DNA from: RH-AL1 sp965277735
GTDB taxonomy: Bacteria > Pseudomonadota > Alphaproteobacteria > Rhizobiales > Beijerinckiaceae
Assembly (NCBI GenBank): GCA_965277735.1
Contig: CBDIDO010000003.1
Location: 1,488,001 to 1,552,000, forward strand
DNA length: 64,000 bases
Reading direction: 5' to 3'
Positions 24,730 through 32,811 of the stretch are shown in pieces (within the stretch, counting starts at the first letter, position 1; every line of letters starts with the position of its first letter). The translations under genes and the position numbers were made by a program. The notes under the pieces are model-generated. The model was given only the letters and a program-made list of their open reading frames with translations, had not been told where the DNA came from and did not search any database.

Positions 24730-24744
24730 TTAAGGGAGACTTAC
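24730..24744 (-). promoter_or_regulatory. Candidate CtrA box upstream of eipA
   Basis: On the minus strand GTAA-N7-TTAACC, one mismatch from TTAA-N7-TTAAC. It lies about 95 bases before the eipA start. CtrA control of eipA is reported in Brucella, which supports the reading. It also lies just beyond the stop of the sulfotransferase-like gene. Confidence 0.4.
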
Positions 24745-24753
24745 CATGTTGGC

Positions 24754-25440
24754 TCAGGCGCCCCGGCCGCTCAGATTCTCGTAGAGCGCGCGGGCCTCGG
24801 GCGGGATACCCTCCCAGCTCTGCGCGCCGCCATCGTGGTGCCGGAGCGTGGCTTCGAAGAACGAGTCGGCGGCCGCAGGGTCGAGCTCCAGGCTCGCGCA
24901 GAGCGCTTTCAGAGAGACGATCAGCTCATCCACGGGCGCGTCGAAGCAGATGATCGGAAAGTCGTGCTGCTCCCGGATGGCGGCCAACTGGCGATTGTAT
25001 CGCGTCCATAGGCCGAGGGCGCCGCGCAGCGTGGAGCCCCGTCGCGTTTCGAGCGAGCGGACGACCGCTGTGGGATGGCGCACGACGCCGACGAAGGCGG
25101 GCGCCGGCAGAACCTCGAGCCAGCCGTCCAGGGTGAAGAGCGTGCATGGATCCTTGAAGCCCCAGCGCGGCGCTTTCCGTTCCAGCTCGGCGATGATCGC
25201 ATCGCGACGGATGCGGTGATCGCGCGACCAGCGCACCACCGCCGGCGGGTCGCGCCACGAGCCGCCATTGTCGGCGAGCAGGTCATCGTGCAGCGATACG
25301 ATCGCGCCGTTCTCGCGGTTTCCCTTCTGGTTGTGCTTCTCGGCCGTCGAGACCTCGCCGAGATAAAGCCCCGCCGCCTGCAGGGTGCCGGCGATGCAAC
25401 TCGTTCCGCTGCGATGCATCCCCAGCACGCATGTCGCCAT
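24754..25440 (-). CDS. Sulfotransferase-family protein
   Basis: A 228-residue protein with the 5'-phosphosulfate-binding loop of sulfotransferases at the very N-terminus (CVLGMHRSGTSCIAGTL). A second conserved stretch follows (FVGVVRHPTAVVRSLETR), the usual 3'-phosphate site. KWGFKDP-type sequence (PRWGFKDPCTLF) is also seen. The ATG at 25440 places the P-loop correctly; the frame stays open upstream. It diverges from a GT61-type glycosyltransferase gene with about 106 bases between, so both may act on the same surface glycan. The acceptor is unknown. Confidence 0.8.
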   Translation of the reverse strand: MATCVLGMHRSGTSCIAGTLQAAGLYLGEVSTAEKHNQKGNRENGAIVSLHDDLLADNGGSWRDPPAVVRWSRDHRIRRDAIIAELERKAPRWGFKDPCTLFTLDGWLEVLPAPAFVGVVRHPTAVVRSLETRRGSTLRGALGLWTRYNRQLAAIREQHDFPIICFDAPVDELIVSLKALCASLELDPAAADSFFEATLRHHDGGAQSWEGIPPEARALYENLSGRGA

Positions 25441-25546
25441 CTCGAGATCCCGTCGTCGCCCAGGGAGAGACGCCTGTCCTCCCTCCGCAAAGACACTTAT
25501 CATCCGGCGAGGGCCGGCGCAGGACACGGCGCGCGGGGAGAGATGC

Positions 25547-26683
25547 GTGCCGCAGCGACCTGACAGGGCGGACATCCAGGTCCTCGGTGCGCCGCAGCGC
25601 GTCGTCGCGTCGTCGCAGCAATCGCGGCTGCGCAGCGATCCGCTCGGCGTGGACATCGTCGAGAACGGGCTGATTCCGAAGAGCGTCGACCACGAAATCC
25701 GCATCTTCGACACGACGAGCGACTGGAAGTTCACCGGCTGGAAGGGCGGCGTCTACGACCGGGACAGGCAGGTCTGCCCGGCGTCCTTGAGCGAGCGGGA
25801 TTTCACCTACGTCACGGCGGCTTTCGAGCCGGACGAGATCAGCGACGACGAGGTCGAGCACATTCCCGGCGAGGCCGTGTATGCGGGGCTCGCGTTCAAG
25901 CATTTCGGGCATTTCCTGCTCGAGTCGACGAACCGGCTGTGGTGGCCGATCCTCGAGCAGTTCAAAGGGCCGATCGTGTTTCAGAACACGGTTGGGCGCG
26001 ATCGCGTGCCGCGTTGGGCGCAGAGCTTCTTCGATCTGCTCGGGCTCGGCGACAGGCTCATGGTCCTCGACCGCGCCGTGCGCTTCGACCGCGTGATCGT
26101 CCCGAGAAGCGCGTTCACGATCCGCAAGACGGTGCACGAAACATTCCGGGCGCCATTCCGCGTCGCTGGCGCAGCGGCCGAGCGCGCCGTGCGCCCTCTC
26201 CGAGATCTCTTCACGGACGACGCGGCCGGCGCCTACCTCTCGCGGACACGCTACGATTATCGCCAGTCGCACGGCGAGCGGCGCGTCGAAAAGGCATTCG
26301 AGCGCAACGGCTTCGACATCTTCCACATGGAGGATCTGCCATTCGAGCAGCAGATCCTCGTGATGCGGCGCTACACGACCATCGCCGGCATCGCGGGATC
26401 GGCGTTTCACACCATGCTGTTTTGCGACGACAGCAAGAACGCGATCTACATCGACAGGGACTACGACATAAACGAGAACTTCTTCATGATCGACGAGCTG
26501 ATGGGCAACAAAGCGACCTATCTCTACAATGGCGTCCCGGCGGATGCAGAGCGGCCGATGACGGACCGAGAGTCGATCTCGAAGGCCTATCACTCCGACG
26601 CGACGCTCGACGTGCAGAAGATTTTCTCCCTGCTCGACGGCAGCCGCGCGCTTTCGTCTCCGTGGCGCTGGCGCGGCTACTGA
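25547..26683 (+). CDS. Glycosyltransferase family 61-like protein, GTG start
   Basis: A 378-residue GT61/DUF563-type glycosyltransferase. Motifs include YAGLAFKHFGHFLLESTNRL, the HFGHFLLE stretch being typical of this family, then IPRSAFTIRK-like sequence, YLSRTRYDYRQ and the C-terminal IAGIAGSAFHTMLF. The start is taken as GTG 25547, preceded by GGGGAGAG; a nearby ATG (25543) is in another frame and ends after six residues. It is transcribed away from the sulfotransferase gene. The sugar and acceptor cannot be told. Confidence 0.75.
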   Translation: MPQRPDRADIQVLGAPQRVVASSQQSRLRSDPLGVDIVENGLIPKSVDHEIRIFDTTSDWKFTGWKGGVYDRDRQVCPASLSERDFTYVTAAFEPDEISDDEVEHIPGEAVYAGLAFKHFGHFLLESTNRLWWPILEQFKGPIVFQNTVGRDRVPRWAQSFFDLLGLGDRLMVLDRAVRFDRVIVPRSAFTIRKTVHETFRAPFRVAGAAAERAVRPLRDLFTDDAAGAYLSRTRYDYRQSHGERRVEKAFERNGFDIFHMEDLPFEQQILVMRRYTTIAGIAGSAFHTMLFCDDSKNAIYIDRDYDINENFFMIDELMGNKATYLYNGVPADAERPMTDRESISKAYHSDATLDVQKIFSLLDGSRALSSPWRWRGY

Positions 26684-26713
26684 GGTGCTGCCGAACGGCC
26701 GTAAACGGAAGGG

Positions 26714-27580
26714 CTAGGCCGACGCTTCGCTGCGCGGCTCGGGCTGGTCGCCCCAGGCGACGAAAGAGCCGTTGCGATATTGCAGATCAGCCTTGCCGTA
26801 GCGCATCGCCGCGCCGGTCTCGTCGAGCACGGCGCCGCCGGCGGCGCGCAGCACGGCATCGCCCGCCGCCGTGTCCCATTCCATCGTGGGTCCGAAGCGG
26901 GGATAGACGTCCGCGTCGCCCTCGGCGACCACGCAGAACTTCAGCGATGAGCCGGCGCAGCGGCGCTCGGCGATCGGAAGCTGCGAGAGGAACGCCTCGG
27001 TCTTCTCGTCGGCGTGCGAACGGCTCGCCAGCGCGGTGAGGCCGCCTTGCGGGTTGGTGCGGACCTTGATCGGCGTCCGCGCCGAGGCCGGCGGTAGCGC
27101 TTCGCCGGGCAGGACGGTGCAGGTCCAGGCGCGCGCGCCGGCCACCCACAGCCGCCCGATCGCGGGCGCATAGACAGCCCCGGCCCGCGGTACGCCATCT
27201 AGGATCAGCCCGATGTTGATCGTGAACTCGCCGTTGCGGCTCAAAAACTCGCGCGTGCCGTCGACGGGGTCGACGAGGATGAAGGCGCGCCCACAGCACG
27301 GCTTCTCGCCGCGCGAGGCCGCTTCTTCGGCGACGACGGGGATGTGCGGCAGACGTTGCCGCAGACCGGCGAGGATGATCGTCTCGGCGCGCTCGTCGGC
27401 GTCGCAGACGAGGCTCTTGTCCGCCTTCTGCCGGGCATTGGGATCGCCGGCATAGACGTGCATCACGGCGACCGCCGCCTCGATCGTCAGCTCGGCAAAG
27501 ATCTCGGCGACCTGGTCGCAGTCGATCTCGGCTAGGGTCTTCATCGCGGCACCATTCAACGCCGCGGCATCAGACGTCAT
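26714..27580 (-). CDS. cysQ: 3'(2'),5'-bisphosphate nucleotidase CysQ
   Basis: A 288-residue inositol-monophosphatase-fold enzyme of the CysQ group, which hydrolyses 3'-phosphoadenosine 5'-phosphate to AMP and recycles the by-product of sulfotransfer and sulfate assimilation. Metal motifs are PVVAEEAASRG, FILVDPVDGTREFL and GPTMEWDTAAGDAVLRAAGG. An alternative start is Met13 (27544). Its neighbour is a sulfotransferase gene, whose reaction would generate the substrate. Confidence 0.88.
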   Translation of the reverse strand: MTSDAAALNGAAMKTLAEIDCDQVAEIFAELTIEAAVAVMHVYAGDPNARQKADKSLVCDADERAETIILAGLRQRLPHIPVVAEEAASRGEKPCCGRAFILVDPVDGTREFLSRNGEFTINIGLILDGVPRAGAVYAPAIGRLWVAGARAWTCTVLPGEALPPASARTPIKVRTNPQGGLTALASRSHADEKTEAFLSQLPIAERRCAGSSLKFCVVAEGDADVYPRFGPTMEWDTAAGDAVLRAAGGAVLDETGAAMRYGKADLQYRNGSFVAWGDQPEPRSEASA

Positions 27581-27687
27581 TTGACTTATCCCGGAACAAC
27601 CAGCCGTGGAGTCCTGCTCTCATCTGGCGGTGAACGCAAGATGGGCACGTTTCTGCCGCATTCAATCAACGTGACGTTACGTTTCCG

Positions 27688-28305
27688 TCACGTGTCGTCG
27701 CGGCTCGCGTCCGGGAGCTCGAGTGGCAGGGCGGCAACTCGTGCGGCCAGCTCGAGGGGTGGTGCGCCGAACTGCCCGAGATGGCCGTCGAGCGCCAGCA
27801 TCGCCAGCCCATGGACCAGCGACCAATGCGCCAGCACTCGGTCCATCTGGTCGGCCCGCGACGGCACGTTCGCGACACCCGTCATGAGATGACCGAACGA
27901 GGCTCGGGCCGCATCGCCGAGTTCCGGGTTCGCTTTGGACGGCGCGCCGGCGCCGAACATCAGCCGGAACAGGGCAGGGTTCTCCACGGCGAACGTGACA
28001 TAGGCGATGCCCTGTGCCTTCAGCGCCGCGGCTGGTGTGGGCGCGTCCCCGGCCGCCTGCTGGGCGGCGGCGAAGCGTTCGAAACCGACAGCGGCGATCG
28101 CGGCGAGCAACGCCTCCTTGTCAGCGAAATGCCGGTACGGTGCCATCGCCGAGACACCCACCCTGCGGGCCGCCTCGCGCAAGCTGAGCGCCGCCGGATC
28201 ACCGCCCTCCGCGAGGATAGCGAGCCCAGCATCGACGAGCGCGCTGCGCAGGTCGCCGTGATGATAAGCGGGTTTCGTCGCGGCCAATGTTGACACCGTA
28301 AGCAT
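27688..28305 (-). CDS. TetR-family regulator with WHG-type C-terminal domain
   Basis: A 205-residue TetR/AcrR-type repressor. The helix-turn-helix is at about 20-62: LSLREAARRVGVSAMAPYRHFADKEALLAAI. The C-terminal domain contains NPALFRLMFG and HWSLVHGLAMLALDG, the WHG signature. It is divergent from a DUF4188/DUF2306 gene pair starting at 28383, the likely regulated unit. The intergenic gap contains tgtttacaacgtacgcg, a candidate operator. Confidence 0.87.
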   Translation of the reverse strand: MLTVSTLAATKPAYHHGDLRSALVDAGLAILAEGGDPAALSLREAARRVGVSAMAPYRHFADKEALLAAIAAVGFERFAAAQQAAGDAPTPAAALKAQGIAYVTFAVENPALFRLMFGAGAPSKANPELGDAARASFGHLMTGVANVPSRADQMDRVLAHWSLVHGLAMLALDGHLGQFGAPPLELAARVAALPLELPDASRDDT

Positions 28306-28382
28306 CGAGCGTATGTTTACAACGTACGCGGCGCTGCCGACCGAGGCAACGCCGCGACGAACGCCACGGACCGGAGGTCGTG

Positions 28383-28874
28383 ATGAACGAGATCATTCAA
28401 GAGCGAGTCTGCGCGGAGCCTGACAAGGAGATCGTTGTCTTTCTCATCGGCATGCGCATCAACAAGCTGTGGAAAGTCTGGCGCTGGATGCCCGTGGCTG
28501 CTGCCATGCCGCGGATGCTGCGCGAGCTTGGCGCCAAGCCCGAGCTGGGGCTGATCGCCGCCTTCCCATCGCTGCGGGGCCGGGTGCTCGCCGTCACGCA
28601 ATATTGGGAGAGCGTCGAGAAGCTGCAGGCGTACGCGCATTCCCATGCGCTGGCGCACCAGCCGGCCTGGCGCCGCTTCAACGCGCGCGTCGGCACCAGC
28701 GGCGACGTCGGCATCTGGCACGAGACCTACTCGATTCCGGCGGGCAATTCGGAATCGGTCTACGTCAACATGCCGCGCTACGGGCTCGGCTCGGCCGCCG
28801 GGATCTTTCCGGCAAAGGGCGAGCGGGCGAACGCCGCCAAGCGACTCGCGCGTCGCGTCGGCGCGATGACCTGA
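28383..28874 (+). CDS. DUF4188-type monooxygenase-like protein
   Basis: A 163-residue protein of the DUF4188 family, related to antibiotic-biosynthesis monooxygenase folds. Visible features are KEIVVFLIGMRINKLWKVWRW, VTQYWESVEKLQAYAHSH and VGIWHETYSIPAGNSESVYV, matching the dimeric ferredoxin-like fold. Function is not established. ATG 28383 has GGAGG at 28373-28377. It is followed seven bases later by a DUF2306 gene and probably controlled by the divergent TetR protein. Confidence 0.75.
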   Translation: MNEIIQERVCAEPDKEIVVFLIGMRINKLWKVWRWMPVAAAMPRMLRELGAKPELGLIAAFPSLRGRVLAVTQYWESVEKLQAYAHSHALAHQPAWRRFNARVGTSGDVGIWHETYSIPAGNSESVYVNMPRYGLGSAAGIFPAKGERANAAKRLARRVGAMT

Positions 28875-28880
28875 GGCCGC

Positions 28881-29282
28881 ATGCCGAGCCTCGCCCCATT
28901 GCTCGATGCCGGACCCGTCGTCGCCTTGCACGCCGCTGCGGCGGCCGCGGCGCTGGCGCTCGGCATCGTCCAGCTGGCGGGACGAAAGGGTACGCGTGGG
29001 CATCGGGCGCTCGGCTGGCTCTGGATCGCGCTGATGGCCTTCATCGCCGGCGGCTCGTTCTTCATTCACACGATCCGCCAGTTTGGCCCGTTCAGCTGGA
29101 TCCACCTGCTGTCGATCATGACGTTGGTCTTTCTCGTGACCGGCATCCTGCACGCCAGGGCCGGGCGCATCGAGGCGCATCGCTGGACGATGATCTCGCT
29201 GTTCTTCGGCGCTCTGGTCATCGCCGGGCTTTTCACCCTGGTCCCTGGCCGCATCATGCACCACGTGGTCTTCGGCAATTGA
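28881..29282 (+). CDS. DUF2306-type membrane protein
   Basis: A 133-residue protein with four hydrophobic helices and conserved polar residues: VALHAAAAAAALALGIVQL, GHRALGWLWIALM, IRQFGPFSWIHLLSI, IEAHRWTMISLF and GRIMHHVVFG. The H-x-x-G and HR/HH residues suggest a heme- or metal-binding helix bundle, but this is a guess. It shares an operon with DUF4188. Confidence 0.75.
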   Translation: MPSLAPLLDAGPVVALHAAAAAAALALGIVQLAGRKGTRGHRALGWLWIALMAFIAGGSFFIHTIRQFGPFSWIHLLSIMTLVFLVTGILHARAGRIEAHRWTMISLFFGALVIAGLFTLVPGRIMHHVVFGN

Positions 29283-29295
29283 GCCGGAGGCCGCC

Positions 29296-29781
29296 ATGTC
29301 CAATCCGAGACGCCCACCCACCGCGGCCGACTTCGAGATCGTGCCGGCCTCCGACGGCCCGCGCCGCGATTTCCGCATCACCGTCGGCCTGCGCGAGGGC
29401 TGGGACGAAGAGGGCCGCGTCTACGATGTCTCCGAAGCCGTGCGCACGGCGCGCGCCTGGATGCGGCGCCGCGTGGCGGCCGGCCAGCCGGCGCTCTCCG
29501 GCATGTTCGGCCGCGCCGAGGTCACCTATGCCTGGCAGCAGCCCGACGGCGGCGTCGGCTCCGACCGCGAGCCCGTCGCCACCTTCACCGGCGAGGCTGT
29601 GCACGCCTACCTTGGCCACCTCGCCGATGCCGAGATCGAAGCGATGCTGAACGAGCTGGCGACCGAGCTGGGCGCTGCGCTCGGCCAGGAGCGCATCTAC
29701 GTCGCCTTCTGCGACCGCACCTGGATCCTCGATGCGGAGGGGCGCTTCCGCACTAGCGCGCCGCCGGCAGCCGCACCGTGA
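29296..29781 (+). CDS. Conserved-looking hypothetical protein
   Basis: A 161-residue soluble protein I do not recognise. It has no signal peptide or membrane segment. Acidic and tryptophan-containing stretches include GLREGWDEEGRVYDVSEAV and VTYAWQQPDGG, and the end has VAFCDRTWILDAEGRF. Base composition and codon bias match neighbours, and GGAGG precedes the ATG, so it is likely real. Its last 29 bases overlap the end of the convergent sensor-kinase gene. Confidence 0.6.
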   Translation: MSNPRRPPTAADFEIVPASDGPRRDFRITVGLREGWDEEGRVYDVSEAVRTARAWMRRRVAAGQPALSGMFGRAEVTYAWQQPDGGVGSDREPVATFTGEAVHAYLGHLADAEIEAMLNELATELGAALGQERIYVAFCDRTWILDAEGRFRTSAPPAAAP

Positions 29782-31177
29782 CTAGCAACCCGCGCTCGCG
29801 CGCCGCCAAGGCGAGCGTCCCGCCGTAGAGCTCGATGAGCTCGCGCGCGATCGGCAGGCCGAAGCCGTAGCCCGGTGTGTCCTCGTCGAGTCGCTGGCCC
29901 GGACGCAGCACGCGCGCGATCTCGGCTTCGTCGAGCCCGGGCCCGTCATCGGCGATCTCGACGATCGTTTCCCGTCCCACCTCGTGCACCTCACAAGTGA
30001 CGCGGCTCCGCGTGTACTTGAACGCGTTGTCGAGCAGGTTGCCGAAGATCTCGTCGACGTCCTGCGGCTCGCACGCCACGGCCGCCGTCTCAGGACAATC
30101 GAGCGTGAAAGCCACCGCCTTCGCCGCGTGGATGCGCGTCAGCGCGTCGCCGAGATCGCCGACCCTTGGGGCCAACGGCGTGCGGAAACGCGCCGGCCCT
30201 TCCAGTGCGGCGGCCCGGGCGCGACCGAGGTGGTGGCGAATGCGCCGCTCGACGAGGCTCGCGAGCCGATGCGCCGCCGCCGCGTCATTGCCCGGCATGC
30301 GCTCCAGCGAGAGCGCCAGCGTCGCCAGCGGCGTCTTGAGGCCGTGTGCGAGATTGGCGACGTGGCCGCGTGCCCGCTCGAGGTTGGCGGCGTTCTGCGC
30401 GAGCAGCGCGTTCAGCTCCTCGACGAGCGGCAGGATCTCGCTCGGTTGCCGTGCCGGCACGAGGCTGGCGCGGCCATCGCGAACAGCGGCGATCTCGTTG
30501 CGCAACCGCCCGAGCGGCCGCAGGCCGATGCGCACCTGCGCGAGGGTCGCGAGCAGCAGCGCCAGGCCGAGCCCGGCGACGGCGAGCGCGACTGTCGTCA
30601 TCGCCTCGCGCATCGGATGCGCGATCGCCTCGACCGGCGCGGCGACGAAGATCGTCACCGGCGTCCCGCCGATCGTGCGCCGCGCGACGCGAACGTGCAT
30701 CGCCAGGCCGCCGGGACCGGTGGCAAGAAGGGTGCGCGGCCGGCCCTCTTTTTCGAGGGTCGACAGCTCCTCGTCCCGCGCCGCGGGCGGCGGCGGTGGC
30801 GCGGGCAGGGCGTCGACCTCGGCGTCGGCCGGCGGCACGAAGTCGTTGAGCGCCAGCCAGCGGCTATGCAGCGCGTCGTGCGGCGCGCGGATGAGCCAGA
30901 ACGCGTGGTTGTGCGGCTTGTCGAACGGCGGACCGTCGGCATCGCCGTCGAGGCGGATCCGGCCGTCGGGCATCGCGCGAAGCTGCGAGGACAAGGCGAC
31001 CAGCTTGTTATCGAGCCGCTGGTCGATCTGGCCCGTCACGAAGTGCGATAGCACCTGCCACATGAGGCCGAGCGCGAAGAGAAGCGCGATCAGCGTAAAC
31101 AGCGCTGAGCCGGCGAGCAGCCGCCCGCCGAGCGAGGTCGGCGTCAGCACCCGTAGAAGATCGCGCGCGGGCTTCAA
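29753..31177 (-). CDS. PhoQ-like sensor histidine kinase, probable TTG start
   Basis: A 474-residue kinase. A helix near residues 18-40 and another near 190-210 flank a periplasmic sensor region that includes a proline-rich LPAPPPPPAARDEE. Cytoplasmic parts follow: a HAMP-like region, the histidine box NLAHGLKTPLATLALSLE, and ATP boxes NLLDNAFKYTRS, ADDGPGLDEAE and GYGFGLPIAREL, as in PhoQ. The frame has no ATG near its N-terminus; TTG 31177 overlaps the regulator stop (TTGA), and GTG 31150 is the alternative. Confidence 0.85.
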   Translation of the reverse strand: MKPARDLLRVLTPTSLGGRLLAGSALFTLIALLFALGLMWQVLSHFVTGQIDQRLDNKLVALSSQLRAMPDGRIRLDGDADGPPFDKPHNHAFWLIRAPHDALHSRWLALNDFVPPADAEVDALPAPPPPPAARDEELSTLEKEGRPRTLLATGPGGLAMHVRVARRTIGGTPVTIFVAAPVEAIAHPMREAMTTVALAVAGLGLALLLATLAQVRIGLRPLGRLRNEIAAVRDGRASLVPARQPSEILPLVEELNALLAQNAANLERARGHVANLAHGLKTPLATLALSLERMPGNDAAAAHRLASLVERRIRHHLGRARAAALEGPARFRTPLAPRVGDLGDALTRIHAAKAVAFTLDCPETAAVACEPQDVDEIFGNLLDNAFKYTRSRVTCEVHEVGRETIVEIADDGPGLDEAEIARVLRPGQRLDEDTPGYGFGLPIARELIELYGGTLALAARERGLLVTVRLPAAR

Positions 31178-31839
31178 CCCACCCCGTCCGTGAGTCGGTA
31201 GCCACGACCCCGCACCGTTTCGATCAGCTCGCGACCGATCTTGCGGCGTAGCCGCGCGATGATGACTTCGAGCGAGTTCGAGTCCGTCTCGGCATCGCTC
31301 TGGTAGACGCGCTCGATCAGGTCGTCGCGGGCAACGACGACGCCCTTGCGCAAGGCGAGGCAGGAGAGGATGCGCCATTCGAGCGCCGTCAGCCGCAGCG
31401 GCAGCCCGTCGAGCTCGAAGACGCCGATATGCGTGTTGAAGCTCAAAGGGCCGCACTGGATCTTGGTGTCGGCATAGCCGGCCGCACGGCGGATCAGCGC
31501 GCGCAGGCGCATCACCAGCTCCTCGATGCGGAACGGCTTGGTAAGAAAGTCGTCGGCGCCGGCCTTGAAACCCTCGACCTTCTCGCTCCACGCGTCGCGG
31601 GCTGTGAGGATCAGCACCGGCACCGTCACGCCCGCCGCGCGCCATGCCGTCAGCACGGCGAGGCCCGGCACCTTCGGCAGGCCGAGATCGAGCACGCAGG
31701 CGTCGTAGAGCCCGGTCGAGCCGAGGTGCTGGCCGTCCTCGCCGTTGTCCGCATGATCGACAACGAAGCTCTCGAGCTTGAGGCCGCGGACGATCTCGGC
31801 GGCGAGCGGGCCGTCGTCTTCGATGAGCAGGATTTTCAT
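31174..31839 (-). CDS. PhoP-like OmpR-family response regulator
   Basis: A 221-residue regulator. Receiver: LLIEDDGPLAAEIV, phosphoacceptor aspartate in ACVLDLGLPKVPGLAVL, lysine in LTKPFRIEEL. DNA-binding winged helix: LTALEWRILSCLALRKG, ETDSNSLEVIIARLRRKIG and VRGRGYRLT. It precedes and overlaps the kinase gene. It diverges from a small proline-rich exported protein gene at 31964, which may be a target. Confidence 0.88.
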   Translation of the reverse strand: MKILLIEDDGPLAAEIVRGLKLESFVVDHADNGEDGQHLGSTGLYDACVLDLGLPKVPGLAVLTAWRAAGVTVPVLILTARDAWSEKVEGFKAGADDFLTKPFRIEELVMRLRALIRRAAGYADTKIQCGPLSFNTHIGVFELDGLPLRLTALEWRILSCLALRKGVVVARDDLIERVYQSDAETDSNSLEVIIARLRRKIGRELIETVRGRGYRLTDGVG

Positions 31840-31963
31840 GTGTGTCGCGGAAACCGATCCGGCGCCATACGCCGGCGGGCTGAACTCAATCTGAACGGCC
31901 TGGTTCAGGCTGGATTTTGTGGGCAGCCCTATCGTGCTGTCGATCGCAACACGAGGTCTCCTC

Positions 31964-32227
31964 ATGAACCACCTTCGACTTGTCGCCGTCGCGCTCGCCG
32001 GCCTGCTGGGCGCGGCCTCCCTCGCGCATGCCGCGCCGCCCCCGCCGCCCGGCGCGTTTCCGCCGCCCCCTCCGCCGCCGCCCGGCGCGCATGTCATCCT
32101 CGATCGCCAGGCGGGCGGCGTCGTCCACGTCGATGTCCATTGCGCGCAGGAGGACACGACGACGGCCTGCGCCGAGATCGCGACCCGGCTGCTCGCGCAG
32201 ACCGGCGCCGCGCCCGCTGCCAAATAG
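31964..32227 (+). CDS. Small proline-rich exported protein
   Basis: An 87-residue protein with a clear signal peptide (MNHLRLVAVALAGLLGAASL then AHA) followed by a proline stretch and a short C-terminal domain with two cysteines (VHCAQEDTTTACAEIATRLL). Not recognised. GAGG lies eight bases before the ATG. It is divergent from a PhoP/PhoQ-like system whose sensor also has a proline-rich periplasmic segment. Confidence 0.6.
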   Translation: MNHLRLVAVALAGLLGAASLAHAAPPPPPGAFPPPPPPPPGAHVILDRQAGGVVHVDVHCAQEDTTTACAEIATRLLAQTGAAPAAK

Positions 32228-32289
32228 CGGCCGGCCCCCGCAACGAAACCTACCCATCGTCATTACTGTCACGCTTCGGAGAATAGAGC

Positions 32290-32790
32290 ATGCCCCATCA
32301 CGAGCGCCGCGAGGTCGCCGGCGAGATCGTCGACGTCTTCGCGCATCGTTTCACGATCGACACCGGTGCCGGCCGCATCCTCGCGGACCTCGGGCCGAAG
32401 GGTGCCGACGCGTTCCGGCTCGCGCCGGGCCTGCACATCGTCGCCTCCGGCGAGATGAAGCCCTCCGAGCTGAAGGTCGATCGCATCGCGCGCGCCGGCC
32501 AGCCGCCGGTCGAGATCGCCCATAAGACACCGCACGAGCACGGCCCCGGCCATCATGGGCCGCACCATCACGCGCCAGCCGACCCCGAGGTCGCGCTGCG
32601 GGCCGTGGCGGCGGCCGGCCTGCACCCCCTAGGCACGCCGCGGCGCAAGCCGAAGCATTTCGAGGTGCTGGCGCGGCGCGGCCGCCTTTTCGTCGAGTGC
32701 CACGTCGAGCTCGACGGCCACATCCGGAAGGAAAAATCGGTACCGCACGACGATCACAAGTGGGCGCACGAGCTCGACACTGCCGCCTGA
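32290..32790 (+). CDS. Hypothetical protein with histidine-rich linker
   Basis: A 166-residue protein not recognised. The N-terminal half (REVAGEIVDVFAHRFTIDTG, ILADLGPKG) looks like a small OB-type beta domain. A histidine-rich linker (HEHGPGHHGPHHHAP, about residues 81-97) follows, then a C-terminal domain of PepSY-like character (HFEVLARRGRLFVECHVELD). The linker could bind divalent metal. No signal peptide is evident. It lies downstream of a two-component system and small secreted protein. Confidence 0.6.
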   Translation: MPHHERREVAGEIVDVFAHRFTIDTGAGRILADLGPKGADAFRLAPGLHIVASGEMKPSELKVDRIARAGQPPVEIAHKTPHEHGPGHHGPHHHAPADPEVALRAVAAAGLHPLGTPRRKPKHFEVLARRGRLFVECHVELDGHIRKEKSVPHDDHKWAHELDTAA

Positions 32791-32811
32791 CGGCGCGACT
32801 GAGGGGCCATC

